Shown: one piece after another, positions 8,655 to 18,800 of the stretch
Layout of the letters: each line of letters opens with the position of its first letter
Position numbering within the stretch: position 1 is the stretch's first letter
Assembly: GCA_964429245.1 (NCBI GenBank)
Contig: CAYSBE010000001.1
Coordinates: 1 to 57,674, forward strand
DNA from: CAYSBE01 sp964429245
GTDB taxonomy: Bacteria; Bacteroidota; Bacteroidia; UKL13-3
Length of the DNA stretch: 57,674 nt
Direction of reading: 5' to 3'
The notes under the pieces: generated by a model
Told to the model about the DNA's origin: nothing
Database searches by the model: none
The model's input: the letters and a program-made list of their open reading frames with translations, nothing else
Position numbers and translations under genes: made by a program

Positions 8655-10289
8655 ATGGCAAAAAGAATTCAATATAATGTAGATGCCCGCGATGGCCTGA
8701 AACGCGGTGTAGATGCTTTAGCTAATGCAGTTAAAGTAACCCTAGGTCCAAAAGGTCGCAACGTGGTAATTGACAAAAAATTCGGATCACCAATTGTTAC
8801 CAAAGATGGCGTAACTGTTGCAAAAGAAATCGAACTTAAGGATGCCATCGAGAACATGGGGGCACAAATGGTAAAAGAAGTTGCCTCAAAAACAGCTGAT
8901 CAGGCTGGTGATGGTACTACAACCGCAACAGTTCTTGCTCAAGCAATCGTAACAGCTGGTTTAAAAAACGTAGCTGCGGGTGCTAATCCCATGGATTTAA
9001 AACGGGGGATTGATAAAGCCGTAGAAAGCGTTGTAGAAAACTTGAAAAAACAATCTCAGGTAGTAGGCAACGACAACAAAAAAATTCAACAAGTTGCTTC
9101 AATCTCGGCCAATAATGATGAAGTAATTGGAACATTGATTGCTGATGCGATGGCCAAAGTTGGTAAAGAAGGTGTGATTACTGTGGAAGAAGCAAAAGGT
9201 ACAGAAACTGAAGTAAAAACAGTGGAAGGTATGCAATTTGACCGCGGATATCTATCTCCATATTTTGTTACCAATGCAGATAAAATGGAAGCTGAACTTG
9301 ACCAACCGTTCATTTTGATTTACGACAAAAAAGTAAGCAATATGAAAGAGTTGTTGCCAATTCTAGAGCAAGTTGTGCAAACCGGCAAGCCACTATTAAT
9401 TATTGCAGAAGATGTAGAAGGTGAAGCTTTAGCTACATTGGTAGTAAACAAAATACGTGGCTCATTAAAAATAGCTGCTGTAAAAGCTCCGGGTTTCGGT
9501 GATCGCAGAAAAGCTATGCTTGAAGATATTGCTATACTAACAGGTGGAACAGTTATCAGCGAAGAAAGAGGATTTAAACTAGAGAATGCTGATTTAACTT
9601 ACCTTGGTAAAGCAGAGAAAATCTCTATTGATAAAGACAATACAACTGTAATAAATGGTGCCGGAAAAAAAGAAGATATCGTTGCCCGTGTTGCGCAAAT
9701 CAAAGCGCAAATGGAAAATACTACTTCTGATTACGACCGTGAAAAATTACAAGAACGCCTTGCTAAGCTAGCTGGTGGAGTAGCGGTGTTGTACATTGGT
9801 GCTGCTACCGAAGTTGAGATGAAAGAGAAGAAAGACCGAGTAGATGACGCTTTACATGCAACCCGTGCGGCTGTGGAAGAAGGTATCGTAGCAGGAGGTG
9901 GCGTTGCTTATATTCGTGCAATTGAATCGTTGGAAAAACTCAAAGGTGCCAATGAAGATGAAAATACCGGTATTCAGATTATTCGCAGAGCGATTGAAGA
10001 ACCATTGCGTCAAATAGTAGCCAATGCCGGTGGCGAAGGCTCTGTAGTGGTAAATAAAGTTCGCGAAGGAAAAGCTGATTTTGGATACAATGCACGTACA
10101 GAAGTATACGAAAACCTTATCGCTGCTGGTGTTATTGATCCAACAAAAGTTTCTCGTATTGCATTGCAAAATGCTGCATCTGCAGCCGCAATGATATTAA
10201 CAACGGAGTGTGCTTTGGTTGAAGAAAAAGAAGAAAAAGCTCCTGCAATGCCGGGTGGTATGCCTGGTATGGGTGGAATGGATTACTAA
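8655..10289 (+). CDS. groEL: Chaperonin GroEL (Hsp60)
   Basis: The 544-residue chaperonin subunit has the conserved start MAKRIQYNVDARDGL, the ATP-binding GDGTTTATVLAQAI, and the Gly/Met-rich C-terminal tail (PGGMPGMGGMDY) that projects into the folding chamber. It refolds proteins with GroES in an ATP-driven cycle. An upstream in-frame ATG at 8547 would add 36 residues overlapping groES in another frame; the family's N-terminus and the 31-nt spacing to groES fix the start at 8655. A strong hairpin terminator follows. Confidence 0.97.
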   Translation: MAKRIQYNVDARDGLKRGVDALANAVKVTLGPKGRNVVIDKKFGSPIVTKDGVTVAKEIELKDAIENMGAQMVKEVASKTADQAGDGTTTATVLAQAIVTAGLKNVAAGANPMDLKRGIDKAVESVVENLKKQSQVVGNDNKKIQQVASISANNDEVIGTLIADAMAKVGKEGVITVEEAKGTETEVKTVEGMQFDRGYLSPYFVTNADKMEAELDQPFILIYDKKVSNMKELLPILEQVVQTGKPLLIIAEDVEGEALATLVVNKIRGSLKIAAVKAPGFGDRRKAMLEDIAILTGGTVISEERGFKLENADLTYLGKAEKISIDKDNTTVINGAGKKEDIVARVAQIKAQMENTTSDYDREKLQERLAKLAGGVAVLYIGAATEVEMKEKKDRVDDALHATRAAVEEGIVAGGGVAYIRAIESLEKLKGANEDENTGIQIIRRAIEEPLRQIVANAGGEGSVVVNKVREGKADFGYNARTEVYENLIAAGVIDPTKVSRIALQNAASAAAMILTTECALVEEKEEKAPAMPGGMPGMGGMDY

Positions 10290-10309
10290 TCCACCTGCTT
10301 TATAAACTA

Positions 10310-10338
10310 AAAAATCCCACTTGTACACGTACAAGCGG
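10310..10338. terminator. Bidirectional intrinsic terminator between groEL and queA
   Basis: AAATCCC, CTTGTA, loop CACG, TACAAG, GGGATTT followed by T7 forms a long near-perfect hairpin with an A-run on the other side. It can end both groEL (plus) and the convergent queA (minus). Confidence 0.9.
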
Positions 10339-10358
10339 GATTTTTTTATATAATCTAT

Positions 10359-11405
10359 TTATAAAATTAACATGGCATCTCCGTAAGCAAGAAAACGGTA
10401 TTTTTTCTTGATGGCTTCTTGGTAAGCTTCCACCAAGAAATCATAATCTGCGAATGCAGCACTCATCATCATTAAAGTAGATTCAGGCGTGTGGAAATTT
10501 GTAATGATGGCATTAGGTATGGAAAAATCATAGAATGGGAAGATAAATTTATCTGTCCACCCGCTACCCACATTAAGCCTTCCTACTGATGAAACAGAAG
10601 ATTCCAAACCCCTAACCACTGAGGAACCAACTGCAATGACACGTTTTTTATTATCCAAGGCTTTGTTTACAATTTTTGCAGTATGCTCAGGTATTTCGTA
10701 ATACTCTGAATCCATTTTGTGTTTAGTCAAGTCTTCAACTTCTACTGCACGAAATGTACCCAAACCATTATGCAAAGTCATTTCAGTAAAATGTGCACCT
10801 TTAATTTCAAGACGCATCATCAATTCCTTTGTAAAGTGTAAACCTGCAGTTGGTGGTGATACTGCACCAATTCTGGTAGCAAATATGGTTTGAAATCTTT
10901 CTTTATCTGCTTTTTCAACGGCCCTTCCCATATATTTTGGAATAGGCATCTCTCCTAGTTTATCAATTAACTTCCAAAGTTCTTCGTCACTGCCATCAAA
11001 TAAAAATCGGATGGTTCTGCCTCTTGACGTAGTGTTATCAACTACTTCTGCTACAAGATCATCGTTTCCAAAGTATAGTTTATTTCCTACACGGATTTTA
11101 CGTGCTGGATCAACCAATACATCCCAAAGTTTCATTTCCTTATTCAATTCACGCAATAAGAATACTTCTATTTGTGCACCTGTTTTTTCCTTACTACCAT
11201 ATAAACGTGCTGGAAAAACTTTGGTATTATTAATCACAAAAACATCATCCTCATTAAAATACTCAAGAATATCATTAAATTTTCTGTGTTCTATTTTCTT
11301 GGTATCTCTGTGTAACACCATCATTTTAGCATCGTGACGAACATCTGTTGGGTGTTTCGCAATTAGGCTGTCTGCAAAGTTGAATTTAAATTGGGATAGT
11401 TTCAT
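10359..11405 (-). CDS. queA: tRNA preQ1-34 S-adenosylmethionine ribosyltransferase-isomerase
   Basis: The 348-residue protein matches QueA over its whole length. It has the N-terminal FAxxLIAKHP-type start, VFPARLYGSK, and the conserved FATRIGAVSPPTAGLHFT and FHTPESTLMMM segments. It transfers the ribosyl part of SAM to preQ1 in tRNA anticodons, giving epoxyqueuosine. A queD homologue at 32867-33277 belongs to the same pathway but is not adjacent. A clear promoter lies 60 nt upstream of the ATG. Confidence 0.96.
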   Translation of the reverse strand: MKLSQFKFNFADSLIAKHPTDVRHDAKMMVLHRDTKKIEHRKFNDILEYFNEDDVFVINNTKVFPARLYGSKEKTGAQIEVFLLRELNKEMKLWDVLVDPARKIRVGNKLYFGNDDLVAEVVDNTTSRGRTIRFLFDGSDEELWKLIDKLGEMPIPKYMGRAVEKADKERFQTIFATRIGAVSPPTAGLHFTKELMMRLEIKGAHFTEMTLHNGLGTFRAVEVEDLTKHKMDSEYYEIPEHTAKIVNKALDNKKRVIAVGSSVVRGLESSVSSVGRLNVGSGWTDKFIFPFYDFSIPNAIITNFHTPESTLMMMSAAFADYDFLVEAYQEAIKKKYRFLAYGDAMLIL

Positions 11406-11465
11406 CGTGTATATTTTCCTGTAAGTGTATATTATGCCTCAGATAAAGCAAAAATTTGAGGTGCG

Positions 11466-11495
11466 CAAATGTAGCATATCCAATTAAAAATACAA
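11466..11495 (-). promoter_or_regulatory. Promoter of queA
   Basis: On the minus strand TTG (11495-11493), a 19-bp spacer and TACATTTG (11473-11466) match the Bacteroidota consensus closely. The position implies a leader of about 50-55 nt; I saw no preQ1-type aptamer in it. Confidence 0.6.
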
Positions 11496-11510
11496 CCGTA
11501 TAAAAACAAA

Positions 11511-11541
11511 ACAGCCGACACAATGGCCGGCTGTCTTTTTT
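11511..11541 (-). terminator. Intrinsic terminator of the TPR lipoprotein gene
   Basis: ACAGCCG (11511-11517) pairs with CGGCTGT (11528-11534). On the minus strand the hairpin is followed by TTTGTTTTTA, placing it 22 nt past the stop of the gene ending at 11563. T-runs on both sides would also stop plus-strand transcription. Confidence 0.8.
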
Positions 11542-11562
11542 ATAATATTAATTAATTGGCTA

Positions 11563-13314
11563 TTAGCGAATTGCCGATTGAAATGCTGGATTAGCCCAGA
11601 ACTTGATAAACTCCACATCATCCTTAGCCATTGTGCGAGCATCTGCACTTAATTGCACGGCACGTGTAAGGTTTGTAGTCATTAAATCTTGGTTATTGGT
11701 GCGAGCACCAATAATTGCACGCAAATAATAGCAATTCCAAGTTAGTGACTCTGGAGTCATGTTGTCAATAGTTGCTTTAGCTGCATTTGCATCTCCGCTA
11801 AGTAATTGAGCTAATGCCAAGTTAAAATCTTTAATACCTGACTTATTGAAATTTGCTACAGCGTCAGCATAGTTTCCTGTTTTAATTGCAAGTACACCCA
11901 TCCCATAGCTGGCATCTCCGCCTTTACCAGTTGCTTGCTTGTATAATTCGGCAGCCTTTTTGTAATCACCTTCCATACGTGCTACGTTAGCCATGTTTAC
12001 CAAGATAATTCCGTTTTCAGGTGAAAGTTCATTGGCTTTTGCGATGTTTGACTTTCCTGATGCTGCATTACCTAAAGCATATTGAGTAGAACCAAGGTTA
12101 TTGTATCCTCTCCAATCGTTAGGATATTTCTCTACCAGTTTTGCATATACCGATTGCTTTTGGTTTAAGTCTGTAGTGATTTTGCCTAGTTGTAATAATT
12201 CACTATCGCTCAATATATCTAATGTTGCCATATTGGCTTTCAATTCATCATCACTCTTCAAAGGAGTTTGCCCCATCACTTGCAACTCAGATCTGCGTAA
12301 ATTTGGAAGCATTTTTGTTTTTGTCATTTCCCAGAATTTAGGGAAGCTCCTTTTTATTTGAGCTTCTCTCTCTTCATCCGAAATACTTTTATTGTTAATC
12401 ACATTCAATACTTCATTTTTCTCAGGTGCATTGCTAGCTTCTACCAACTTAGCAAATCCTGCCCAATCTTCTGAAAGGGTATATCCCATTTTAAAATTTT
12501 CATCATTTGCTTCAGTGAAACCAAGTTTCTTTAATTCTTTTTTGAAATAGTTAAATGTTGAATTTGAACGGCCTTTTGACAATCCTTCATTACGTCTCAA
12601 TTCACCATCAGGTGATGCAAACGCATTGATATTGATACCTTTTACTTGCCAATCTTTGCTGGTTTTCAATACTTGTTTAAGCGAATCTATTTGTTTTTTG
12701 TTATCAAATAGATTTTTCATCTTAAAGCTAGCATTGAATTTATCTACGTTTATTGGGAAATAGATATTTATATTTTTTGTGCTTGAGGTAGCAACATAAG
12801 GTGTTTTGTCATATTGCATGCCACTACCAGTATTGCTTACTAATAAAGGAGTAATATTGGTTCCTTCAGCCAATGGCTTAACATCGGCACCCAACTGAAC
12901 ATTTTGGTAAACACCTTTAACCTTTACAGCAAAAGTAGGATACATTGTAACGCGCTTTAAATTTGAATTGTAAGGTATTTTGGTGGTATATGTTACATTT
13001 CCTCCAGTTTTAGAATTTAATTTTACATCTACAGCTTCTGTAACCTTTTCACCACCCAATGTCATCTCGTTCAACTGCACATCTCCGTTTTCATTGCGCA
13101 ATACAGGCTGGAATTTAATAACAGCTGATGGATTTACTGATTTGGCGGGTACATTTGCTGAAATGGTAATTTCAATGGAATCGCCTTTTAACTCTAAAGG
13201 ATTTGGGGTTACGGTGTAATTATTATTACCCATGTTGGTTTTTACACTACATGAACTTATAAGAACAACGCCTAAGATTAAGAATGAAAATAATTTAAGT
13301 TTGTTGCGTGTCAT
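11563..13314 (-). CDS. Lipoprotein with OmpA-like segment and TPR repeats
   Basis: The 583-residue protein starts at an ATG (13314) that gives a lipoprotein signal, MTRNKLKLFSFLILGVVLISSC; a longer in-frame start lacks such logic. After the anchor comes a beta-rich Ig-like region (about 25-190). An OmpA-like segment follows (about 190-280), with NIYFPINVDKFN and AFASPDGELRRNEGLSKGRS, the latter resembling the peptidoglycan-contact loop. The C-terminal third is built of TPR-type helices (for example WRGYNNLGSTQYALGN and GDYKKAAELYKQA). Such proteins are envelope scaffolds in Bacteroidota. The exact role is unknown. It has its own terminator and is divergent from the FtsE operon. Confidence 0.75.
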   Translation of the reverse strand: MTRNKLKLFSFLILGVVLISSCSVKTNMGNNNYTVTPNPLELKGDSIEITISANVPAKSVNPSAVIKFQPVLRNENGDVQLNEMTLGGEKVTEAVDVKLNSKTGGNVTYTTKIPYNSNLKRVTMYPTFAVKVKGVYQNVQLGADVKPLAEGTNITPLLVSNTGSGMQYDKTPYVATSSTKNINIYFPINVDKFNASFKMKNLFDNKKQIDSLKQVLKTSKDWQVKGININAFASPDGELRRNEGLSKGRSNSTFNYFKKELKKLGFTEANDENFKMGYTLSEDWAGFAKLVEASNAPEKNEVLNVINNKSISDEEREAQIKRSFPKFWEMTKTKMLPNLRRSELQVMGQTPLKSDDELKANMATLDILSDSELLQLGKITTDLNQKQSVYAKLVEKYPNDWRGYNNLGSTQYALGNAASGKSNIAKANELSPENGIILVNMANVARMEGDYKKAAELYKQATGKGGDASYGMGVLAIKTGNYADAVANFNKSGIKDFNLALAQLLSGDANAAKATIDNMTPESLTWNCYYLRAIIGARTNNQDLMTTNLTRAVQLSADARTMAKDDVEFIKFWANPAFQSAIR

Positions 13315-13332
13315 ACTTTGTTTTAATTTGCT

Positions 13333-13587
13333 GTGCAATATTACATTTATTTGTATAACAAATCCATTAAATTTTACACATTGTACATTATAAAAATCAA
13401 AGGCAAAGCCAAAATTCCTGATTACGTCCAATTACGTGATGATAATTTTACGCTTATTGCCTATTTCCGTACAGATAGACCTGAAAGGGCATTAGAAAAA
13501 TGTGGTTTGGGGCATTTAAATGAACAAATATTAACATTGGTAAAAGATATGCCCTTTGGAAAAATGCAAAAATTAGAATTGAAATAG
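13333..13587 (+). CDS. Small conserved protein upstream of FtsE
   Basis: This ORF of up to 84 residues has a distinctive C-terminal two-thirds (KGKAKIPDYVQLRDDNFTLI, then AYFRTDRPERALEKCGLGHL) that looks like a real soluble protein. It ends 8 nt before ftsE. The first ~16 residues (MQYYIYLYNKSIKFYT) look unlike coding sequence and sit almost on top of the divergent gene's start, so the true start may be the TTG at 13381 or a nearby non-ATG codon. I do not recognise a named domain. Tight linkage to ftsE suggests co-expression with the division/ABC gene. Confidence 0.65.
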   Translation: MQYYIYLYNKSIKFYTLYIIKIKGKAKIPDYVQLRDDNFTLIAYFRTDRPERALEKCGLGHLNEQILTLVKDMPFGKMQKLELK

Positions 13588-13595
13588 TAAAAAAA

Positions 13596-14285
13596 GTGGA
13601 AAACGAACTCATCATACATTTACAAGACGCACAGGTTTATCATGCCAACAACCTTATTTTATCAGACGTGGATATTGAAATTCGCAAAGGCGAATTTTGG
13701 TATTTGATTGGCCAAACCGGAAGCGGTAAATCAAGTTTGCTGAAAACCATGTACGGTGAGCTGAAATTGGATCACGGTGCCGGTAAAATTGCAGGGTTTG
13801 ATTTACTTAAGCTTAAAACAAAGGACGTTCCGTTTCTTAGAAGAAAACTGGGTATCGTTTTTCAAGATTTTCAGCTACTTACAGACCGTTCTGTTTATGA
13901 AAACCTTCGTTTTGTGTTGCAAGCAACAGGCTGGAAATCTGAAGCGGAAATGAAAAACCGCATAGAAGAAGTGTTAGAAATGGTTGGCTTACAAACCAAA
14001 GACTTTAAAATGCCTTTTGAAATAAGTGGTGGAGAGCAGCAAAGGGTTGTGATTGCACGTGCATTATTAAACCATCCTGAACTTATTTTGGCAGATGAAC
14101 CAACCGGAAACCTTGACCCCAAAGTTAGTGATGATATTATGATGCTTCTGCATGACATCAGCAAAAAAGGTACTGCCATATTAATGGCTACCCACGATTA
14201 CCGTATTATTCAGAAATTTCCCGGTAAAATATTGAAGTGTGAAAACGGCATTGTACAACAAACCTACACTACAGGTATTTTTTAA
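13596..14285 (+). CDS. ftsE: FtsE-like ABC transporter ATP-binding protein
   Basis: The 229-residue ATPase has all ABC motifs: Walker A GQTGSGKSS (39-47), Q-loop Q90, signature SGGEQQR (144-150), Walker B LILADE (163-168) and H-loop H200. The sequence is closest to the FtsE/LolD group. FtsE works with the membrane protein FtsX to control cell-wall hydrolases at the septum. FtsX is not adjacent here, which is common in Bacteroidota. The start is a GTG 8 nt after the preceding stop. LolD or MacB-type ATPases are the alternative reading. Confidence 0.85.
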   Translation: MENELIIHLQDAQVYHANNLILSDVDIEIRKGEFWYLIGQTGSGKSSLLKTMYGELKLDHGAGKIAGFDLLKLKTKDVPFLRRKLGIVFQDFQLLTDRSVYENLRFVLQATGWKSEAEMKNRIEEVLEMVGLQTKDFKMPFEISGGEQQRVVIARALLNHPELILADEPTGNLDPKVSDDIMMLLHDISKKGTAILMATHDYRIIQKFPGKILKCENGIVQQTYTTGIF

Positions 14286-14300
14286 AATAGTAGATTTTAA

Positions 14301-15344
14301 ATGAATAAAGCTGAGCTCAATATACTGGCAGGTCAACCTGAAATGCTTGATAAAGCAAGGCTAAATGATATGAAAGCACTTGTAAAGGATTTTTCATATT
14401 TTCAAGGAGCACATGTTCTCTTGCTCAAAAACCTGAATAATATTCATCATTACGAATTTGATGCTACGCTAAAAAAAACAGCGTTGAGTATCCCTAATCG
14501 GGTACATCTGTATCAATTTTTAAATAATATTCCCGATGATATTACGCCAATTTATAAAAAACGTTCTACTGAATCTGTTAAACCTGAAAAAGAAGAACTT
14601 ACGATTAATAACAGAGAATTAGAAAATTATAAAGAAATGGATAGCACCATTTCACATTCGGAAGTTGAATGGCATACAGAAAGCGAACTTCAGCACAACA
14701 AACCAACAATCGATTTAGTAGAAATAATAAATGCGGAGTCTACAATTGAGCCACAAATAGAAAAGCAAACCCAAGAATTACCTTCCGCTGAAATTAACCT
14801 TAATACTGAAACTCTAGAATTTAAACAATTAACAACTGAAGAATTACAACCAATAACCAATGATAATGAAGAGCATAGCTTCATTGAATGGTTAAAAATA
14901 AGTAAGGGTATCTCATTAGAACAAGAAGAAACAACCGCTCATGTAAATTCACTAGATAACACTACAGATGCCGTACCTGAAGTTCTTCATAAAATAGAGA
15001 CTCCCGTTAATTATTCGAATGAATCAGTCCTTCCACCAGAGACTAAGCCGACAAATAATTCTAGTAATATTGTGGTTGTTGAATCCCTCTTAGATAAATT
15101 TTTAAGAGAAAACCCTCGAATGAGCAGACCTAAAGCTGAGTTTTACAATCCATCAAATATGGCAAAACAAAGTGTGGAGGAGGACGATGAAATTGCTACT
15201 GAGACACTTGCAAAAATATATCTTAAACAAGGACATCATAAAAAAGCAATACGCATTTATGAAAAATTATGCTTGTTATATCCTCATAGAATTGCTTACT
15301 TTGCCGACCTTATTCAAAAAATAAAACAAGATAACAAAGACTAA
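14301..15344 (+). CDS. Conserved protein of unknown function with C-terminal TPR-like helices
   Basis: The 347-residue protein has no signal peptide. Residues 1-90 are helical and start MNKAELNILAGQPEML. The middle (about 90-270) is acidic, Glu/Thr/Asn-rich and probably disordered. The last ~60 residues form a TPR-like pair of helices (ATETLAKIYLKQGHHKKAIR and YEKLCLLYP). It lies in a compact operon between ftsE and secG, with a 2-nt gap to secG. It may be an adaptor in the same process, but no function is known to me. Confidence 0.75.
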   Translation: MNKAELNILAGQPEMLDKARLNDMKALVKDFSYFQGAHVLLLKNLNNIHHYEFDATLKKTALSIPNRVHLYQFLNNIPDDITPIYKKRSTESVKPEKEELTINNRELENYKEMDSTISHSEVEWHTESELQHNKPTIDLVEIINAESTIEPQIEKQTQELPSAEINLNTETLEFKQLTTEELQPITNDNEEHSFIEWLKISKGISLEQEETTAHVNSLDNTTDAVPEVLHKIETPVNYSNESVLPPETKPTNNSSNIVVVESLLDKFLRENPRMSRPKAEFYNPSNMAKQSVEEDDEIATETLAKIYLKQGHHKKAIRIYEKLCLLYPHRIAYFADLIQKIKQDNKD

Positions 15345-15346
15345 TT

Positions 15347-15754
15347 ATGTATACCCTAATTGCAATAGTAATCATCATAGCATCTATTTTGCTAACCCTT
15401 ATCGTATTAATTCAAAATCCTAAAGGTGGAGGTATCGCTTCAAACTTTGTAGCTCCAAACCAAATTATGGGAGTTAAGCGTTCAACAGATGTTGTTGAGA
15501 AAGCAACATGGGTATTAGCCGGAGTATTGGTTGGATTGTCATTGTTATCAAACTTTTTCCGCCCTGTTTCTGATGCTGATGCAGAAGGAACTTCTACCAA
15601 ATCGGAGTTACTCGAAAATTTTGATGGAAGTGAAGCGCCTGCGGCCTTGCCAGCAGCTCCTGAAGAAGGTGCAGCTCAACAACCTACACCAACAGAAGAG
15701 GCAGCCCCTTCAAACGAAGCCGTTCCAAATCAGGAAGCTCAACCAGCAAACTAA
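15347..15754 (+). CDS. secG: Preprotein translocase subunit SecG
   Basis: The 135-residue protein has two transmembrane helices (about 2-22 and 50-72) around the conserved cytosolic loop QNPKGGGIASNF and GVKRSTDVVEKATW, diagnostic for SecG. The C-terminal ~55 residues form an extra low-complexity tail rich in Glu, Ala, Pro and Gln, typical of Bacteroidota SecG. SecG assists SecYEA in export across the inner membrane, the first step for all T9SS cargo seen in this window. Confidence 0.93.
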   Translation: MYTLIAIVIIIASILLTLIVLIQNPKGGGIASNFVAPNQIMGVKRSTDVVEKATWVLAGVLVGLSLLSNFFRPVSDADAEGTSTKSELLENFDGSEAPAALPAAPEEGAAQQPTPTEEAAPSNEAVPNQEAQPAN

Positions 15755-15776
15755 TATTTGACATTAATTACTTTTT

Positions 15777-15807
15777 AAGCCGTGCTGTATCAGTTCGGCT
15801 TTTTTTG
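15777..15807 (+). terminator. Intrinsic terminator after secG
   Basis: AAGCCG (15777-15782) pairs with CGGCTT (15796-15801), followed by a T-run to 15807. It ends the ftsE-secG operon. Confidence 0.8.
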
Positions 15808-15819
15808 CATGCTACTTTT

Positions 15820-15851
15820 TTGAATCTTTCATATATTATATTATATATTCG
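15820..15851 (+). promoter_or_regulatory. Promoter of the T9SS cargo gene at 15878
   Basis: TTG (15820-15822), a 21-bp spacer and TATATTCG (15844-15851) resemble the Bacteroidota promoter with C for T in the -7 box. The same TATATTCG box precedes three other exported-protein genes in the window. Confidence 0.45.
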
Positions 15852-15877
15852 TTATATAAAATTAATAAAAGGTGCAT

Positions 15878-18800
15878 ATGAAAACGAAAATTATTACATC
15901 AATTCTATTTGTAGGATTATTCCTATTTATGTTTTTTCCATCTGCTTTTGCTCAACTCAATTATCAAACAGGCGGATTTAGTACTGCTTCAAGTACCTAT
16001 GCTGATTTAGGAACCAATGGTTCCGCCATTACTATGAGCAATATTGATAATGGCTTTTCGTCTCCGCAATCCATAGGATTCACCTTTAGATTCAACGGTA
16101 CAGATTATGACTCATTAGTAATGTATGTTGATGGTTTTATCAAATTAGGAAGTGATACTGCTTCAAGCAACCTTCTTTATACAACATTTGTTCAACCACC
16201 TTCAGGTGGTCCATTTAGCAGCACTGTTGGTAGGGATAGCAATTTAATTGTTCCGTTTGGTCAGGATTTATGGAACCGTGGTGGAGCACAATCCCCAGAA
16301 TTTCGCATACACACAAGTGGAACTGCTGGTTCTAGGGTTTGCACGATACAATGGAAAAATGTAAGTGACAAAGTTCAAAATTTAATTAGTTCACAATATG
16401 ATACGATCAATTTTCAAGTAAAACTTTATGAAACCTCAAATTGGATTGAATTCCAATATGGCAGATGGGTTCCTTCAACCAACACATCTGACGCACGCTT
16501 TGGTGCAGTAGGGTTAAAAGGCAGCAGCAGTGTAACCAATCAATTGATTACGTTAACTAAAGCATCGGCAATTGCATGGTCCAACGTAATTGTGAATGCC
16601 GGAAATTATACCACAAATGCCCTAAATTATGGAAACAATGTAGGAATTGCCAGACCTGCACCAGACATTGGACGTATTTATCGATTTACTCCGGTTGTAT
16701 TTAATGACTTAGCTGTTTCAAGTGTTTACGCAGTTGGAAAATTAATCACGAATTCATCTTTAACTGATTCAATAAGGGCTTATATTATTAACCCCGGTGT
16801 GAATGCACAGTCAAGCGTAACAGTCACGCTAACAATTTCAGGAGCAAATTCATTTAGTGCAACCACGACTATTCCAAGTTTAGCACCTAGTGCGGGGACA
16901 TATGTATCTTTCCCCCCGTTCATACCCATAAATAATGGTACAAGTTTAATAACCGTCTCCGTACCAACTGATGATAACGCATCGAATAATGTAGGTACAT
17001 ACGGTTTAAGTGCCAGCAATAGTTTTTTATCTTATAACGATACTTTACAAAGTCCAGGACAATCATACGGACACTCAACTTGGGTACAATTTTGGGGCAC
17101 GCGGTTTAGGATAACTGATAAAAGGCGCATTACTGAAGTACGTTCATTTATCTTCTCAAACTCAGGAGCAACAGGCGATACAATAAGAGGAATGATATTA
17201 GATACAACAGGAGTTGTTGTTGGAATATCTGCGCCTTTTGTTATCCAACCTTCTAATTTAGGCACATGGGTAACGCTTCCTATTTTAGTACCAATAGAAG
17301 TAAATAACAGATCTTTTATCAGCGGTATTGCATGCCAATCAGCTTCGGTTAATCGGTTTTTAGGATCTATACAAAATGAAACACCAATTCGTCCTAATAA
17401 CAATGCGTTTTATAGTATAACTAATTTTGCAACTGCAGTTTCCGGATTCACTACAGGAATGTATTTTGGATTTCCTGCTACTTTTGGCCTTGGCAGATTA
17501 ATGATGGAATGCACGGCAGAACCAACTCCGGCAAATGACTATGGTGTAGTTGCAGCATATCCTCAAAATGGTCAAACTGTACCCACAGGTGTAAATATTC
17601 CCTTGCGTGCATTGGTAAGAAATCTTGGAACTGCTACACAATCATCTGGTATTGCCATTCGCTACCGTATAAATAATGGTGCCATCATTGGTCCAGTAAA
17701 TACTGGTATTGCATTAAATGACGGTGACACAACAATGGTAACTTTTAGTGGATTATCATCTATAAATTTCAGTACGCCCGGTATATACACAATTAAAATA
17801 TGGTCCCAGCTAAGCAATGATCCTGCTAGATATAATGATACATTCACGTTTACCATAAATGCAGTAAACTCCGGATTGAATATTCCATACCGAACTTCTG
17901 ATTTGATTACAAACACTTTTTGGATGGCCCCACTAAACATGAATAATATCATGTTACCACAAACTGTTACCAATCCAAACGGTGTTTCTGTAGCTGGTAC
18001 ATTGCTTTTTAATAACTTTAATGTTTTTGGAACAGGTATGTTGCTTTCGCCCATGTTAAATTTTACCGGTTTAAATAATCCCGTTTTCCATTTCCATGTT
18101 GCACATGCACCATCAACTATTTCAGGCATTAGTGATACATTAGATATAATTGTATCAACTGATGGTGGATATACATTTACAACACTTTATTCTAAAACCG
18201 GTCAGGGTCCAACACCAAGATTAGGCACAATTGCTGCTCAGGGTACATTCTATTCCCCTTCAAGTGCAAATGATTGGAGACAAGAATTTGTAGATTTATC
18301 AGCATTTGCCAATCAGCCTCAGGTTATTATTGGTATTAGAAATAAATCTGCTACTGGTAATAGTGTTTATGTCACTAATATAAATATAACCAATCCAGCT
18401 GCTGTAAGCAGCAACCCTGTATTCTCTACCGGTACCATTAGCAGCGGTGCCATTACCATCAACTTACTAAATATGGGTGGAGCAAATGGCGAAATGAGCA
18501 TAAGTTCAAATAATATTTTCCCTGTATCTGTTGCACCAGGATATTCATTACCTGTATTTACTGCCAATGGCAGTGCAACAACCAACACTTCTGCAGTATT
18601 TACACCAACTAATGTGAGCAATAGATTTTGGACAGTGAATTACTCAGGTGTGGGTACCGGAAACTTGCCTTCAAGTGTGGGGTATCAGGTTATCATTGAT
18701 TATGCAACTATTCCGGGTGTTAGCAATGGCGATAGTGTATACATTATGCGCAGAAGCGATCATACTTCATCATGGGTTGCACTTCCTACTACACGTTCTG

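Noticed and set aside
11406..11465. preQ1 riboswitch in the queA leader
   Set aside because: The short leader shows no recognisable preQ1 aptamer pattern, and queA is not a typical target in this group.
13315..13431. 39-codon extension of the TPR lipoprotein
   Set aside because: It precedes a perfect lipoprotein signal that must be N-terminal, and overlaps the divergent small gene.
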